Counted from the stretch's first letter, positions 24,953 through 34,283 are shown. The stretch is DNA of 64,000 bases from CAVALG01 sp045576295 (GCA_045576295.1 JAZNGF010000002.1:1-64000); one strand, 5' to 3'. Notes: a model not told the origin generated them from the letters alone. Made by a program: numbers and translations.

Positions 24953-25783
24953 TTAGTTAAATAAAAGGTTTGCATAAACTTTTTTAGTTTCAAATAACTT
25001 TTCCGCTTCTTTTGTTAAGGGCTTAACACTGCCTAAAACTGCTTCGTTGAAAACATTTGGTGCTGTGGTAACCACTGCAGATGTGCAACAGTTTTGTTTT
25101 GCAACAAGCGCTGTTAATGTTTTGATGTTTTGCTCACTGCCCACCGCTTCATAAGCCTCGAAAACATCTCCGTCGGCTTCTCCTAACAAATAAGCCGGAA
25201 GCTCACCTTCATTTACAAAGTAATAAAATTCGGTGTTATAAACACGCTGAATTTTAAGGAAATCATCGGCGCTTCGGGTTAATTTTAAGCAGGGGTTGCT
25301 GTTGTAAATTTTAAGCGCTGCAGTGTAATCGCTGCTTTTAACAACGCTGAAACCGCTTGCTTCACATTCGAGTATATTTAACCGAGCATTGGAAACATAT
25401 AAGCCTTTTTCAAAACCGAATTTTTTGTAAAATTCAAAAAGCGATTCCTTTTGGGGGATAAGGCATAAAAAGTCATACCCATTACCTATGCAGTGGTTTT
25501 CAGCGAATTTTAAAATATTTGCCGCTATGCCGCGCCCCCTGAATTCGGGAAGAGTTGCAACGGCATATAGATATGCGCCCTTAAAAACATTTTCGTAAGC
25601 TTCGATTTCAATATCTATTAAATGAGCCATAGCAACAATGCTGCCGTTATCGAAAACGATGCATTTCGTTTTTGGGTACACAAACTCAAAATATCGGCTG
25701 CAAAAATCACTTTCCCCGGGAAAACATATATTGTAAAGCTTTTTAAGCTCATCTCTGTCGTTATTTGTCGAAAATCGCAACAT
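24953..25783 (-). CDS. GNAT-family N-acetyltransferase
   Basis: A 276-residue protein with an N-terminal GNAT domain: AYLYAVATLPEFRGRGIAANIL provides the acetyl-CoA loop (about residues 70-90) and EFYKKFGFEKG the end of the fold. The C-terminal half resembles the second domain of two-domain GNAT proteins. The substrate is unknown. The start overlaps the preceding DUF2156 gene by 23 bases. Confidence 0.85.
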   Translation of the reverse strand: MLRFSTNNDRDELKKLYNICFPGESDFCSRYFEFVYPKTKCIVFDNGSIVAMAHLIDIEIEAYENVFKGAYLYAVATLPEFRGRGIAANILKFAENHCIGNGYDFLCLIPQKESLFEFYKKFGFEKGLYVSNARLNILECEASGFSVVKSSDYTAALKIYNSNPCLKLTRSADDFLKIQRVYNTEFYYFVNEGELPAYLLGEADGDVFEAYEAVGSEQNIKTLTALVAKQNCCTSAVVTTAPNVFNEAVLGSVKPLTKEAEKLFETKKVYANLLFN

Positions 25784-26660
25784 ATTTTTTAGTTAGGAAT
25801 TCAGGGTAGTAAGACTCTTTTGATGTGCGGAGCCCTTCAAGCCCTAAATCCTCCTCTCTGTTAATGTATTTGTATGCAGAGCATTGCCTTTTTGCAAATT
25901 GATTAAATATCATAGGGTATGCGCCGATATACTTTCTGTCGGCCTTTTCTATTAAAATATCCATAACATTTTCATTCTGTTTTGAAGCGATGGTAAAGGC
26001 GGCGATTTCGCCGTTAACCTTTAAAATGCCGCCGCAAATATCTAAGACATCCATATTATCAAGGGCTGTTGTAATGGCCGCTTTTTCATAGTTGTATCCG
26101 CGTTCATTTTGGGTTTGTTCGGCAGTAAACTGCTTTTGCAAAAATGATAAAATATCATCTTTATCACTAATTGAAATATCTTTGTATTCCCAATTATACA
26201 GCTTGCAAAAACGGTTGATGAAGTTTCGTTTAGAATGAAGCTTTTTCCCTGCAAGGGTGATCATTTTTTCGCTAAGGTATACATAATCAAAATCGGCAGG
26301 TTCTTCGTAAATCGTTAGTTTTGCATCACCGAAATTTCTAAATTCTTCAGCACGCTCTTCGGTTATAATCGCAACAAGTGCAGTAACACGCCTTTCTGCC
26401 ATATCGGCTATTATTTCTTTTATTGCATCGTTTATGCTGCCGTTTCCAAGTGGCATATAATAACATAGTTCGCCTTTTTGGTAGTTTTTGAACGAACATA
26501 TAAACAAAAAGCCGTTTTTAATGCATTTTTTTAAACAATATTTTTTAGACCAAATGATAAGCGAAGCAAAGCATCTATCGCTCATAATTTGGCCGTCGAT
26601 TTGAAGATATGGGTTTATAAGTTCTTTGTCGTTAATTGTAATGTCTGAAAATTCTATCAT
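25761..26660 (-). CDS. DUF2156 protein, lysyltransferase-like
   Basis: A 299-residue protein of the DUF2156 family, the soluble C-terminal domain type of phosphatidylglycerol lysyltransferases (GNAT-like fold). Features include KLHSKRNFINRF and a C-terminal INREEDLGLEGLRTSKESYYPEFL, the conserved ending of the family. It lacks the membrane flippase half, so it may act on a soluble acceptor. AAGGAA precedes the ATG. Two successive acyltransferase-fold genes with overlapping ends suggest a shared pathway (inference). Confidence 0.85.
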   Translation of the reverse strand: MIEFSDITINDKELINPYLQIDGQIMSDRCFASLIIWSKKYCLKKCIKNGFLFICSFKNYQKGELCYYMPLGNGSINDAIKEIIADMAERRVTALVAIITEERAEEFRNFGDAKLTIYEEPADFDYVYLSEKMITLAGKKLHSKRNFINRFCKLYNWEYKDISISDKDDILSFLQKQFTAEQTQNERGYNYEKAAITTALDNMDVLDICGGILKVNGEIAAFTIASKQNENVMDILIEKADRKYIGAYPMIFNQFAKRQCSAYKYINREEDLGLEGLRTSKESYYPEFLTKKYVAIFDK

Positions 26661-26674
26661 ACATTTCCTTGTGT

Positions 26675-27124
26675 TTATTTGTTTCTTAAATTCTTAAAAA
26701 AATCTTTTAAAATGGCTGAGCATTCATCTTCTAAAACACCGGTTGTTATAGAAGGGGAGTGATTAAGCGGCAGTGCGAACAGGTTGATAACACTACCTGA
26801 AGCACCCGCTTTTTTATCGCTACAACCGTAAATTACCCTTTTTATGCGTGAGTTCACAATCGCCCCTGCACACATACAGCAAGGCTCAAGAGTAACATAA
26901 AGTTCACAGTCGAACAGCCTCCATCCGCCAAGGGCAACGCAGGCTTTGTTTATTGCTTCAATTTCGGCGTGAGCCAGTGCATTTTTGCCGTTTTCGCGGC
27001 GGTTTCGCCCGGTTGAAATAACCTTACCGTCTTTAACAATTACTGCGCCAACGGGCACCTCACCGTCGGTTGCGGCGGCTTTTGCTTCGCTCAGTGCTAT
27101 TTGCATAAATTGTTCATCGTTCAT
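26675..27124 (-). CDS. tadA: tRNA-specific adenosine deaminase
   Basis: A 149-residue zinc deaminase that converts A34 to inosine in tRNA-Arg(ACG). The zinc motif is complete: HAEIEAI (His/Glu, about residues 52-58) and PCCMCAGAI (Cys pair, 82-90). Length and the GRN and KKAGASGS segments fit TadA rather than CMP or cytidine deaminases. AAGGTG precedes the ATG, 9 bases after the CPBP gene. Confidence 0.95.
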   Translation of the reverse strand: MNDEQFMQIALSEAKAAATDGEVPVGAVIVKDGKVISTGRNRRENGKNALAHAEIEAINKACVALGGWRLFDCELYVTLEPCCMCAGAIVNSRIKRVIYGCSDKKAGASGSVINLFALPLNHSPSITTGVLEDECSAILKDFFKNLRNK

Positions 27125-27133
27125 AGTGGCACC

Positions 27134-28126
27134 TTAAGAGAGAAGTTGTGATGTTAGCTCTACAAGGAACATTTCAGAAAATACAAACGCTGTAAAGCAA
27201 ATAACCCCAGGGTTTAGAATTGCCCATTTTATATATTTTGTTGCGGCAATTTCATTTTTGATTTCGTTGAATTTCACCGTGTTCAACTTGCTTCGAAGCA
27301 TAATTAATCCAAATATAAGCAAAATTGCTGTAATAATTAAATAAAAGCATGAGACAACGCCTGAAGATAACGGCCCCATGTTCTTCATTGAATAATCAAG
27401 CACCACAGATATAGCGTTGTTTAAGAAATGAACAATTATTGCTGGCCACACTGAATTACTGATAACGGTGATATATCCCATAACAAGGCCCATGCAAAGC
27501 GCAAAAGGTATTTGTGAGAAGTTGCCGTGTATTATTCCAAAAAGAAAGGCTGAAACAAATATTGCGGCACTGTCGGGCATTATTCTTCGGCATATACCCA
27601 ATGCGAATCCTCTGAAAGCGAATTCTTCGATAAGTGCGGGAACGGCAGCTATACATATAATGCTGAATAAAAACCCGCCAAAACCATTAGGGGTTTCAAT
27701 GTCGGCGCCTCCGGGGTTAACCCCAAACATTGATACCAAATTTGAAAAAAACGAAGACAACACATTGCTGATAGAGTTGAAGCCGAACCCTAACAAAACG
27801 CATCCTAAAAACATTTTAAACTCAACGCGGTGCAGTGGCATTATACTGCGGAATTTGTAATTGAGTGCGCGCGAGGAAATAAGTGGCGCGATTATAAATA
27901 GAACCAAAGTGAGAGCGACATTCAGAAATAATAAAAAAACCGAATCTGATAACATTGCAATCCCTTTATCAGAAAACGCGAAAGCGATACTGATAACTGT
28001 TGACAAAAACGTTACAATTAATTCAGCTGTAAATAAGGTCCACCCAATGGTGCCTGCGGTTAGTTTGGTTTTCCTTTTAGCTTTATATTCTGCTAAACGT
28101 TGATCTAAAGCGTTAATAGTATTCAC
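27134..28126 (-). CDS. CPBP-family intramembrane metalloprotease
   Basis: A 330-residue polytopic protein with the CPBP/Abi motifs: EEFAFRG (motif 1, EExxxR), FGIIHGNFSQIPFA (motif 2 His) and HFLNNA (motif 3). About eight membrane helices are present. Members relate to Rce1 prenyl-protein proteases and to bacteriocin self-protection, but this one has no peptide partner nearby. GTG start at 28126 with AGGGTGA upstream. First gene of the leftward run ending in the kinase. Confidence 0.88.
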   Translation of the reverse strand: MNTINALDQRLAEYKAKRKTKLTAGTIGWTLFTAELIVTFLSTVISIAFAFSDKGIAMLSDSVFLLFLNVALTLVLFIIAPLISSRALNYKFRSIMPLHRVEFKMFLGCVLLGFGFNSISNVLSSFFSNLVSMFGVNPGGADIETPNGFGGFLFSIICIAAVPALIEEFAFRGFALGICRRIMPDSAAIFVSAFLFGIIHGNFSQIPFALCMGLVMGYITVISNSVWPAIIVHFLNNAISVVLDYSMKNMGPLSSGVVSCFYLIITAILLIFGLIMLRSKLNTVKFNEIKNEIAATKYIKWAILNPGVICFTAFVFSEMFLVELTSQLLS

Positions 28127-28141
28127 AAAATCACCCTAATT

Positions 28142-28170
28142 ATAATAATACATATAGTTACATACGTCAA
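28142..28170 (-). promoter_or_regulatory. Possible promoter of the CPBP-to-kinase run
   Basis: On the minus strand TTGACG (28170-28165) and TATTAT (28147-28142) are 17 bases apart. The predicted RNA start near 28135 lies very close to the ribosome site, which weakens the assignment. Confidence 0.4.
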
Positions 28171-28365
28171 TTCTAAATCTTATTTTAGTTTTATGTGTTA
28201 AAAAACTATAAATATTAAAAAGAAATGTTTTTAAATATCACTGTTACAAAGAAAAACACCTTTTGTTTTAGTTAAAATTCACAAATCGGTTGAACAGTTA
28301 TGGTGCTATTTTTAAAACTCTTGTTACAAATACATAAAAATATTAAAAGAAAACGGCATAACACC

Positions 28366-28394
28366 TTGAAATTTTTCGAAAAATATAATATAGT
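28366..28394 (+). promoter_or_regulatory. Promoter of the glycogen phosphorylase gene
   Basis: TTGAAA (28366-28371) and TATAGT (28389-28394) are 17 bases apart, about 30 bases ahead of the GTG start. The rest of 28171-28365 is AT-rich with no supported feature. Confidence 0.55.
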
Positions 28395-28424
28395 ATAAGA
28401 AGTATTGTTTTTGGAGGTAAGTTT

Positions 28425-30827
28425 GTGGCTGATATAACTATAACAAAGTTTGCCGAACTCATTGACTTGAAATTAAAACATAATTTCGGTGTTAATGCTG
28501 CAGAGGCATCTGACGAGCTTTTTTATAAAGCTCTTGTTCTTGCGGTTTTAGATATTATGAGAGACCGTAAGGTTGATTTTGATAACCGTACCGACGCTGA
28601 AGAGAGCAAAAGGGTTTACTATTTAAGTATGGAGTTTTTAATGGGTCGCTCATTAAAAAACAATCTTTACAATTTAGGTTTAACCGCAACTGCAGAAAAG
28701 GCTCTTAAAAAGTTCGGCGTTAAATTAGATAAGCTTTATGAATTAGAACCCGATGCAGGCCTTGGTAACGGCGGCCTTGGAAGGCTTGCTGCCTGCTTCC
28801 TTGATGCGCTCACCAGCAGCAACTATCCTGCAATGGGTTACTGCATTAAATATGAATTCGGTATCTTCCGCCAAAGATTTTCTGACGGTTGGCAAACCGA
28901 AATGCCCGATTTCTGGCTTCCGGGCGGCAGCGTTTGGCTTGAAAAGAAGGCCGACAGCGCATTTGATGTTAACTTCGGCGGCCGAATTGAAGAAACTTGG
29001 GACGGCAATTATCATAGCGTAAAAATCGTTGATTACAATACTGTTCGCGCAGTACCATACGATCTTATGGTTGCAGGCCTTGGCGGCAAAAGTGTTAACG
29101 TTTTAAGGCTTTGGTCGGCTGAACAGCCCTCGATTGATATGAAGGCGTTCAACCAGGGCGATTACGTTCGCGCACTTGAGCACCAAGCTATGAGCGAGGT
29201 TATCAGCAAGGTGTTATACCCTGAGGATAATCACCCCGAAGGTAAATCACTTCGCCTTCGCCAGCAGTATTTCTTAGTTTCTGCTTCTATTCAGGATATT
29301 TTAGAGCGCCACTTGAAGCAATACGGCACTCTTGATAATCTTCCTGAAAAGGCAGCAATTCACGTTAACGATACTCACCCTGCTCTTGTTATCCCTGAAC
29401 TTATGAGATACCTGCTTGATGAATGCGGTTATCAGTGGGATGATGCATGGGAGCTTGTTGGCAAAACCGTTGCATACACCAACCACACAATTATGCGCGA
29501 AGCGCTTGAATGTTGGCAGGTTGATTTATTCCGCGGACTTTTACCGAGAATTTATCAAATCGTTACTGAAATTGATAACAGGTTCAGAAAGTCGGTTTGG
29601 GAGCAGACACATGATGCTTCTTATGTTGATAGAACCGCTATCATCGAAAACGGTGTTGTTAGAATGGCCAACCTTTGCGTTGCTACTTGCCACAAGGTTA
29701 ACGGCGTTTCGAAGCTTCACAGCGAAATTCTTAAAGATACCGTATTTAACGATTACTATAAACTTACACCTGATAAGTTCACTAACGTTACAAATGGTAT
29801 TGCATTCCGCAGGTGGCTTTGCCAGTCGAATCCCGAGCTTACTGCACTTATCACCGAGTGCATTGGCGATGATTTCATTGCTTATAACGAAAAACTTATC
29901 GACTTTATGAAGTTTAAAGACGATCCTGCAGTTTTAGAGCAATTAGCAAAAATTAAGCGTAATAACAAGGCAAGATTTGCTGCTCTTATGAAAAAGGAAA
30001 ACGGTATTATTCTTAACCCTGATTCCATTTTCGATATGCAGGTTAAAAGGCTTCATGAGTATAAACGTCAGCACTTAAACGTGCTTCACATCATCTCTGA
30101 TTACCTGTATATAAAAGAAAACCCCAATGCTGATTTCACACCTAAAACCTACATTTTCGGTGCTAAAGCAGCCCCCGGTTATTATCTTGCTAAACAGATA
30201 ATCCAGATGATTCATATGTTAAGCCGCCAGATCGAAAATGATCCTGCAGTTCGCGATAAGATCAAGATCGTATTCGTTGAAGACTACCGCGTATCTTTAG
30301 CTGAAGTTATGATTCCTGCAGCTGATTTATCTGAACAGATTTCACTTGCATCAACCGAAGCATCGGGAACAGGTAACATGAAGCTTATGCTTAACGGTGC
30401 TGTTACAATCGGCACTGATGATGGTGCTAACGTTGAAATTCATAAGGCTGTTGGCGATGAAAACATCATCATCTTCGGTATGCATTCAAACGAAGTTTTA
30501 AACCTTAGAAACACCGGCTACAACGCAAGAATGTATTATAACAACAACAAGAAGTTAGCTGCTGCTGTTGATTTAATGAATAAGGGAATCAACGGTATGA
30601 GGTTTGAAAACATCTATAATTCCTTGGTAAATTCCGACTATTATATGTCTTTTGCCGATTTTGAGGATTACTGCAATGCTCAAGACAAGGCAACAAAGCT
30701 TTATAACGATACTCAGAAGTGGCAGAAAATGTCGCTTACTAACATCGCTGCTGCCGGTATTTTCTCTGCTGATAGGTCGATCGACGATTACGCAGAAGGA
30801 ATTTGGGGTATTAAACCCGTAAAATAA
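28425..30827 (+). CDS. glgP: Glycogen/starch/alpha-glucan phosphorylase
   Basis: An 800-residue PLP enzyme that releases glucose 1-phosphate from the non-reducing ends of alpha-1,4-glucans. Family marks are LEPDAGLGNGGLGRLAACFLD, the KRLHEYKRQ segment, and the PLP-lysine motif EASGTGNMKLMLNG (Lys near residue 652). The length is normal for the GT35 family. GTG start with GGAGG 7 bases upstream. It precedes a GH13 amylase by 48 bases, so the pair likely mobilises stored or imported alpha-glucan in the cytoplasm. Confidence 0.96.
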   Translation: MADITITKFAELIDLKLKHNFGVNAAEASDELFYKALVLAVLDIMRDRKVDFDNRTDAEESKRVYYLSMEFLMGRSLKNNLYNLGLTATAEKALKKFGVKLDKLYELEPDAGLGNGGLGRLAACFLDALTSSNYPAMGYCIKYEFGIFRQRFSDGWQTEMPDFWLPGGSVWLEKKADSAFDVNFGGRIEETWDGNYHSVKIVDYNTVRAVPYDLMVAGLGGKSVNVLRLWSAEQPSIDMKAFNQGDYVRALEHQAMSEVISKVLYPEDNHPEGKSLRLRQQYFLVSASIQDILERHLKQYGTLDNLPEKAAIHVNDTHPALVIPELMRYLLDECGYQWDDAWELVGKTVAYTNHTIMREALECWQVDLFRGLLPRIYQIVTEIDNRFRKSVWEQTHDASYVDRTAIIENGVVRMANLCVATCHKVNGVSKLHSEILKDTVFNDYYKLTPDKFTNVTNGIAFRRWLCQSNPELTALITECIGDDFIAYNEKLIDFMKFKDDPAVLEQLAKIKRNNKARFAALMKKENGIILNPDSIFDMQVKRLHEYKRQHLNVLHIISDYLYIKENPNADFTPKTYIFGAKAAPGYYLAKQIIQMIHMLSRQIENDPAVRDKIKIVFVEDYRVSLAEVMIPAADLSEQISLASTEASGTGNMKLMLNGAVTIGTDDGANVEIHKAVGDENIIIFGMHSNEVLNLRNTGYNARMYYNNNKKLAAAVDLMNKGINGMRFENIYNSLVNSDYYMSFADFEDYCNAQDKATKLYNDTQKWQKMSLTNIAAAGIFSADRSIDDYAEGIWGIKPVK

Positions 30828-30834
30828 TACTATA

Positions 30835-30852
30835 GGGCGCCGCAAGGCGCCC
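30835..30852 (+). other. Intercistronic hairpin
   Basis: GGGCGCC and GGCGCCC form a perfect 7-bp stem closed by a GCAA tetraloop. No T run follows, so it is more likely an RNA-stabilising or partial attenuating hairpin between glgP and the amylase than a terminator. Confidence 0.7.
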
Positions 30853-30875
30853 ATATTAATATGTGAAGGTTAATT

Positions 30876-32747
30876 ATGAAGTATATTCCTTTTGATTCAC
30901 GAGATAAGCGGTATAAATCGGTTATGGGCGCAGCAAAAGAAGGGGAAAGTGTTAAATTTTCTGTTCTTTTGCATAATGATGCATCGCCTTATAAAGTTTA
31001 TATGGCGGTAACCGACTGCACCGCAATTTACAGAGAACACACAAAGTTTTATACAATGCACTATTCAGGCCGATATGATGATAATTATAATTGGTATACA
31101 ATTGAATTATCACTTGGCGAAGGCATTTACAACTACTTTTTCTGCTATGATTCTCCTTGGGGGCGCCTTTATATAACAAGGTTTAGAATAGGTGAAGGGT
31201 ACGTATCCCCCGAAGGTAAGGAATGGCAGTTAACTGTTGTTCAAAAAGATTTTTGCACCCCGCTTGATTTTTCGGGTGGCATCATTTATCAGATATTTCC
31301 TGATAGGTTTTATAATAGCGGCAAGCCTAAAAAGAAGGTTCCTGATGACAGGTATTTGCAGGAAGATTGGTTTGCAACCCCTGAATACCGCCAAACGAAG
31401 AGTAAAAAGCGCCTTTGTAACGATTATTACGGGGGCGACCTTGCAGGAATAACTGAAAAGATTCCTTATTTAAAAAGCCTGGGCGTTTCGATAATTTACC
31501 TTAACCCAATTTTTGAGGCGCATTCTAACCACCGCTATAACACAGCTGATTATTTTGAAATCGACCCAATGCTTGGCACAAAAGCCGATTTTAAAAAGTT
31601 GTGTTCAACCGCTAAAAAGAACGGTATATCTATTATTCTTGATGGCGTCTTTTCCCACACGGGGGATGACAGCGTTTATTTTAACCGCTATGGTAGATAC
31701 GATTCTGTTGGCGCATACAATTCGGTTGAGTCACCATATAAAAACTGGTATAAGTTTAATAAATGGCCTAATGATTACAGTGCTTGGTGGGGTGTTCCCT
31801 CGCTTCCCGAGGTTGAAGAATTAACCGAAGATTACCTTGAGTTTATAACAGGCGAGAATGGTGTTTTGCGTTATTGGATGCGAATGGGTGCAAGCGGTTG
31901 GAGGCTTGATGTGGCCGACGAATTACCCGACATATTCCTTGATAAAATGAGAAGTGCTGTTCGCGCTGAAAACCCCAAGGCACTTATAATAGGTGAAGTT
32001 TGGGAAGATGCAACCAATAAGGTAAGTTATTCTGAACGTAGGCGCTACCTGCGCGGTTCGCAGCTTGATTCGGTTATGAATTACCCGTTTTCTAATGCAA
32101 TAGTTGATTTTGTTAAGGGTGGTAACGCCTTTGATTTTATGGATTCAATTATTGAAATTTGCGATAACTACCCTAAACAGTGCCTTGATTTAATGATGAA
32201 CCATATAGGAACGCACGATACAATTAGGGCGCTTACCGCGCTTGCAGGCGCTGAATGGCGCAACGACCGCGCTTGGCAGTCGGTTCAGCGTATGACGGAA
32301 GAACAATTAAAACACGGCAAAAACCTTTTGCGCCTTGCTGCTGTTTTACAGTTTACGCTTCCGGGTATTCCATCTATCTTTTATGGTGATGAGGCAGGCG
32401 TTCAAGGGTATGGTGACCCATTCTGCCGTGCAGCGTACCCGTGGGGTAGGGAAGATGAATCACTTCTTGAATTTTACAAAAAGCTTGGTAAATTCAGGCG
32501 TGAAAATAGGGTTTTCAAAAATGGTGATATTATTCCTGTTTTCTCAGGACTTGGAAGTTTAGTGTATAAAAGGGCTGATGAAACCGAAGAAATTTTGGTT
32601 TGCGTTAACCGCTGGCACGATGAAGAAGAGGTTTTTGTTGGCGAAGTGTGGGATGATAGCGAGGTTATATTCGGCCACGCCCCTGCCGATGGTAAGCTTC
32701 TTGTTGCTGGAACAGGTTATGTTGTGTTAAAAAGAAAACTTAAATAA
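30876..32747 (+). CDS. GH13 alpha-amylase, neopullulanase/cyclomaltodextrinase type
   Basis: A 623-residue glycoside hydrolase. An N-terminal CBM34-like beta domain (about 1-125) precedes the barrel. Barrel motifs are GIIYQIFPDRF, LNPIFEAHSNHRYNTADY, GWRLDVADE (nucleophile Asp near 345), GEVWED (acid/base Glu near 374) and IGTHDT (third Asp). There is no signal peptide, so it acts in the cytoplasm, consistent with its place after glgP. It likely trims maltodextrin branches or cyclodextrins. A short C-terminal beta domain ends the protein. Confidence 0.93.
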   Translation: MKYIPFDSRDKRYKSVMGAAKEGESVKFSVLLHNDASPYKVYMAVTDCTAIYREHTKFYTMHYSGRYDDNYNWYTIELSLGEGIYNYFFCYDSPWGRLYITRFRIGEGYVSPEGKEWQLTVVQKDFCTPLDFSGGIIYQIFPDRFYNSGKPKKKVPDDRYLQEDWFATPEYRQTKSKKRLCNDYYGGDLAGITEKIPYLKSLGVSIIYLNPIFEAHSNHRYNTADYFEIDPMLGTKADFKKLCSTAKKNGISIILDGVFSHTGDDSVYFNRYGRYDSVGAYNSVESPYKNWYKFNKWPNDYSAWWGVPSLPEVEELTEDYLEFITGENGVLRYWMRMGASGWRLDVADELPDIFLDKMRSAVRAENPKALIIGEVWEDATNKVSYSERRRYLRGSQLDSVMNYPFSNAIVDFVKGGNAFDFMDSIIEICDNYPKQCLDLMMNHIGTHDTIRALTALAGAEWRNDRAWQSVQRMTEEQLKHGKNLLRLAAVLQFTLPGIPSIFYGDEAGVQGYGDPFCRAAYPWGREDESLLEFYKKLGKFRRENRVFKNGDIIPVFSGLGSLVYKRADETEEILVCVNRWHDEEEVFVGEVWDDSEVIFGHAPADGKLLVAGTGYVVLKRKLK

Positions 32748-32751
32748 AAAT

Positions 32752-32779
32752 TGCCCGACAGAAAAATATCTGTCGGGCA
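32752..32779. terminator. Bidirectional terminator after the amylase
   Basis: An 11-bp stem (32752-32762 with 32769-32779) has a T run on the minus strand, so it best ends the leftward membrane-protein gene, and may also end the amylase transcript. Confidence 0.8.
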
Positions 32780-32796
32780 TTAAATATGTAATTACA

Positions 32797-33105
32797 CTAT
32801 TTAGCTACAGAAGAGTCCTTCTTTTCGCGGGCATAGTTTATAAAATATAAAATTAAATCGGTAAGTACCATTACAAAGTTTAAAACGTAAATTGCAACAA
32901 CCCAGATTTTAACATCCTGGCCGTTAGCCATCATAATAAACTTTGAGGTGATTCCGCAAACGTAACCAAATAAAATTAAAATCATAAATGCAAGGCTTTT
33001 GCCTTTGGTTGATTTTGTTTTGAGCGATTTAATGATGTTCATAGGCCATGAAAAGCCAAAGCTGATTACCATTAATGCTTCACATATTGCTGCAAATTCA
33101 GCCAT
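32797..33105 (-). CDS. Small PQ-loop/SemiSWEET-like membrane protein
   Basis: A 102-residue protein with three membrane helices. The first carries SFGFSWPMNIIKSLKTKSTKGKS, close to the P-x-I-x-K..KTKS..G.S signature of the PQ-loop/SemiSWEET fold. SemiSWEETs work as dimers and carry sugars across the membrane. The family assignment rests on the motif and helix count only. GAGGTG precedes the ATG. The gene lies alone between the glucan genes and the rpsF operon. Confidence 0.6.
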   Translation of the reverse strand: MAEFAAICEALMVISFGFSWPMNIIKSLKTKSTKGKSLAFMILILFGYVCGITSKFIMMANGQDVKIWVVAIYVLNFVMVLTDLILYFINYAREKKDSSVAK

Positions 33106-33129
33106 AATTACACCTCATTTAATCTTGTT

Positions 33130-33159
33130 AAAAGGCGCTTTCAAATGAAAGCGCCTTTT
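33130..33159 (-). terminator. Terminator of the rpsF-ssb-rpsR operon
   Basis: A 13-bp perfect stem (33130-33142 with 33147-33159) closed by four bases, ending in T on the minus strand, directly after rpsR. Confidence 0.85.
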
Positions 33160-33170
33160 GAAAACAGTTA

Positions 33171-33407
33171 TTAGTCAGCTGTGTAGGGTAATAATGCTAC
33201 ATAGCGTGCACGCTTGATAGCTGTTGTGAGTTCGCGCTGATGTTTAGCGCAAGTGCCAGTTACACGGCGGGGAAGAATCTTTCCGCGCTCTGAAACCATC
33301 TTGCGGAGTTTAGCAACATCTTTATAATCGATAAATTCTGCGCGATCTACGCAAAAATGACAAACCTTCTTACGGCCCTTACGGCGAGGATTATCGTTTC
33401 TTTCCAT
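33171..33407 (-). CDS. rpsR: 30S ribosomal protein S18
   Basis: A 78-residue S18. The core IDYKDVAKLRKMVSERGKILPRRVTG is diagnostic. It has CHFC near residue 17 and C..H in TCAKH, the cysteine-containing form expected to bind zinc. S18 pairs with S6 on the 30S platform. It closes the conserved rpsF-ssb-rpsR operon; the ribosome site is AAAGGAGG. Confidence 0.97.
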   Translation of the reverse strand: MERNDNPRRKGRKKVCHFCVDRAEFIDYKDVAKLRKMVSERGKILPRRVTGTCAKHQRELTTAIKRARYVALLPYTAD

Positions 33408-33447
33408 GAAAGGTTACCTCCTTTAAAAAGATAAAACAAAATTCAAA

Positions 33448-33870
33448 TTAGAACGGAAGGTCATCGTCGCCTGCGAATTCAGTGAAATCACCGTTATCAC
33501 CGTTCGAGAATGAAACGGGAGCAGTGCTTTCAGCAGGGCGAGCTGATGAATCGCGCTTGGGTTCAGCAAAGCTTACGTTGTTTGCAACAACCTCAAATGC
33601 GGTTCTGTTGTTTCCGTCTTTATCCTGATAGCGCCTTGTTTGAATTGAGCCTTCAATAGCAACAAGCTGACCTTTTTTAAAGTAGTTGGTAACAAACTCT
33701 GCGGTTTGCCTCCAAGCAACGATGTTAATAAAATCGGTCTGCCTTTCTTCGCCTGATTTGTAGCGGCGGTCAACAGCAATTGAAAAGCTTGTTACAGGTA
33801 TGTTAGACTGTGTATGGCGGAGTTCAGGATCGGCAGTTAATCTGCCCATTAATACTGCAACATTCAGCAT
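33448..33870 (-). CDS. ssb: Single-stranded DNA-binding protein
   Basis: A 140-residue SSB. The OB fold occupies residues 1-105 (MLNVAVLMGRLTADPELR...VAIEGSIQTRRYQDKDG). A short flexible linker follows, and the C-terminal tip DDDLPF recruits repair and replication partners. It binds ssDNA as a tetramer. It sits between rpsF and rpsR as in most Firmicutes. Confidence 0.97.
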   Translation of the reverse strand: MLNVAVLMGRLTADPELRHTQSNIPVTSFSIAVDRRYKSGEERQTDFINIVAWRQTAEFVTNYFKKGQLVAIEGSIQTRRYQDKDGNNRTAFEVVANNVSFAEPKRDSSARPAESTAPVSFSNGDNGDFTEFAGDDDLPF

Positions 33871-33886
33871 TTCGAATATCTCCCAC

Positions 33887-34171
33887 TTATTTTTTAATAA
33901 TCATTGTGCGAAGAATACCTTCTGTGATTTTAGCAACACGGTCGAATTCCGCGGGGAAATCAGGGTTGCTTTCGAAGTTAACAACTGAGTAAAAGCCTTC
34001 AGCTTCATCGTTGATAAGGTAAGCGAGCCTGCGCTTGCCCCAATCATCAATGCTTTCGACAGTACCGTTGCTTTCGATGAGCCCGATGAGTTTTTCTTTT
34101 AAAGCGGCGGTAGCTTCTTCGCCGTTTTTAACCGAAAGAACCATCATAACCTCGTATTTATTGGTAGCCAT
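33887..34171 (-). CDS. rpsF: 30S ribosomal protein S6
   Basis: A 94-residue S6 with the start MATNKYEVMMVLS and the segment VESIDDWGKRRLAYLINDEAEG. It is the first gene of the operon, with AGAAGGAGG ahead of the ATG and a perfect consensus promoter 77 bases upstream of the coding region. The operon is probably autoregulated by an S6:S18 complex, as known in bacteria, but I cannot confirm the RNA motif. Confidence 0.97.
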   Translation of the reverse strand: MATNKYEVMMVLSVKNGEEATAALKEKLIGLIESNGTVESIDDWGKRRLAYLINDEAEGFYSVVNFESNPDFPAEFDRVAKITEGILRTMIIKK

Positions 34172-34216
34172 TCGTTTGCACCTCCTTCTGGTCTAAGGCC
34201 CCTATGTTATATTTAG

Positions 34217-34233
34217 GAGCAAGGATTCTGCTC
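34217..34233 (-). promoter_or_regulatory. Hairpin in the rpsF leader
   Basis: GAGCA and TGCTC pair around seven bases inside the 77-nt untranslated leader of rpsF. It is a candidate for part of an autoregulatory S6:S18-type leader, but the diagnostic CCG bulge could not be identified by eye. Confidence 0.35.
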
Positions 34234-34254
34234 AAAATACAAGCAGTTAAAATT

Positions 34255-34283
34255 ATTATATCAGCCCGAAAGCGATATGTCAA
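34255..34283 (-). promoter_or_regulatory. Consensus promoter of rpsF-ssb-rpsR
   Basis: On the minus strand a perfect TTGACA (34283-34278) and TATAAT (34260-34255) are 17 bases apart. Confidence 0.85.

Noticed and set aside
34172..34255. Confirmed S6:S18 leader motif ahead of rpsF
   Set aside because: One hairpin is visible, but the characteristic bulge and flanking bases could not be identified, so only a low-confidence hairpin is listed.
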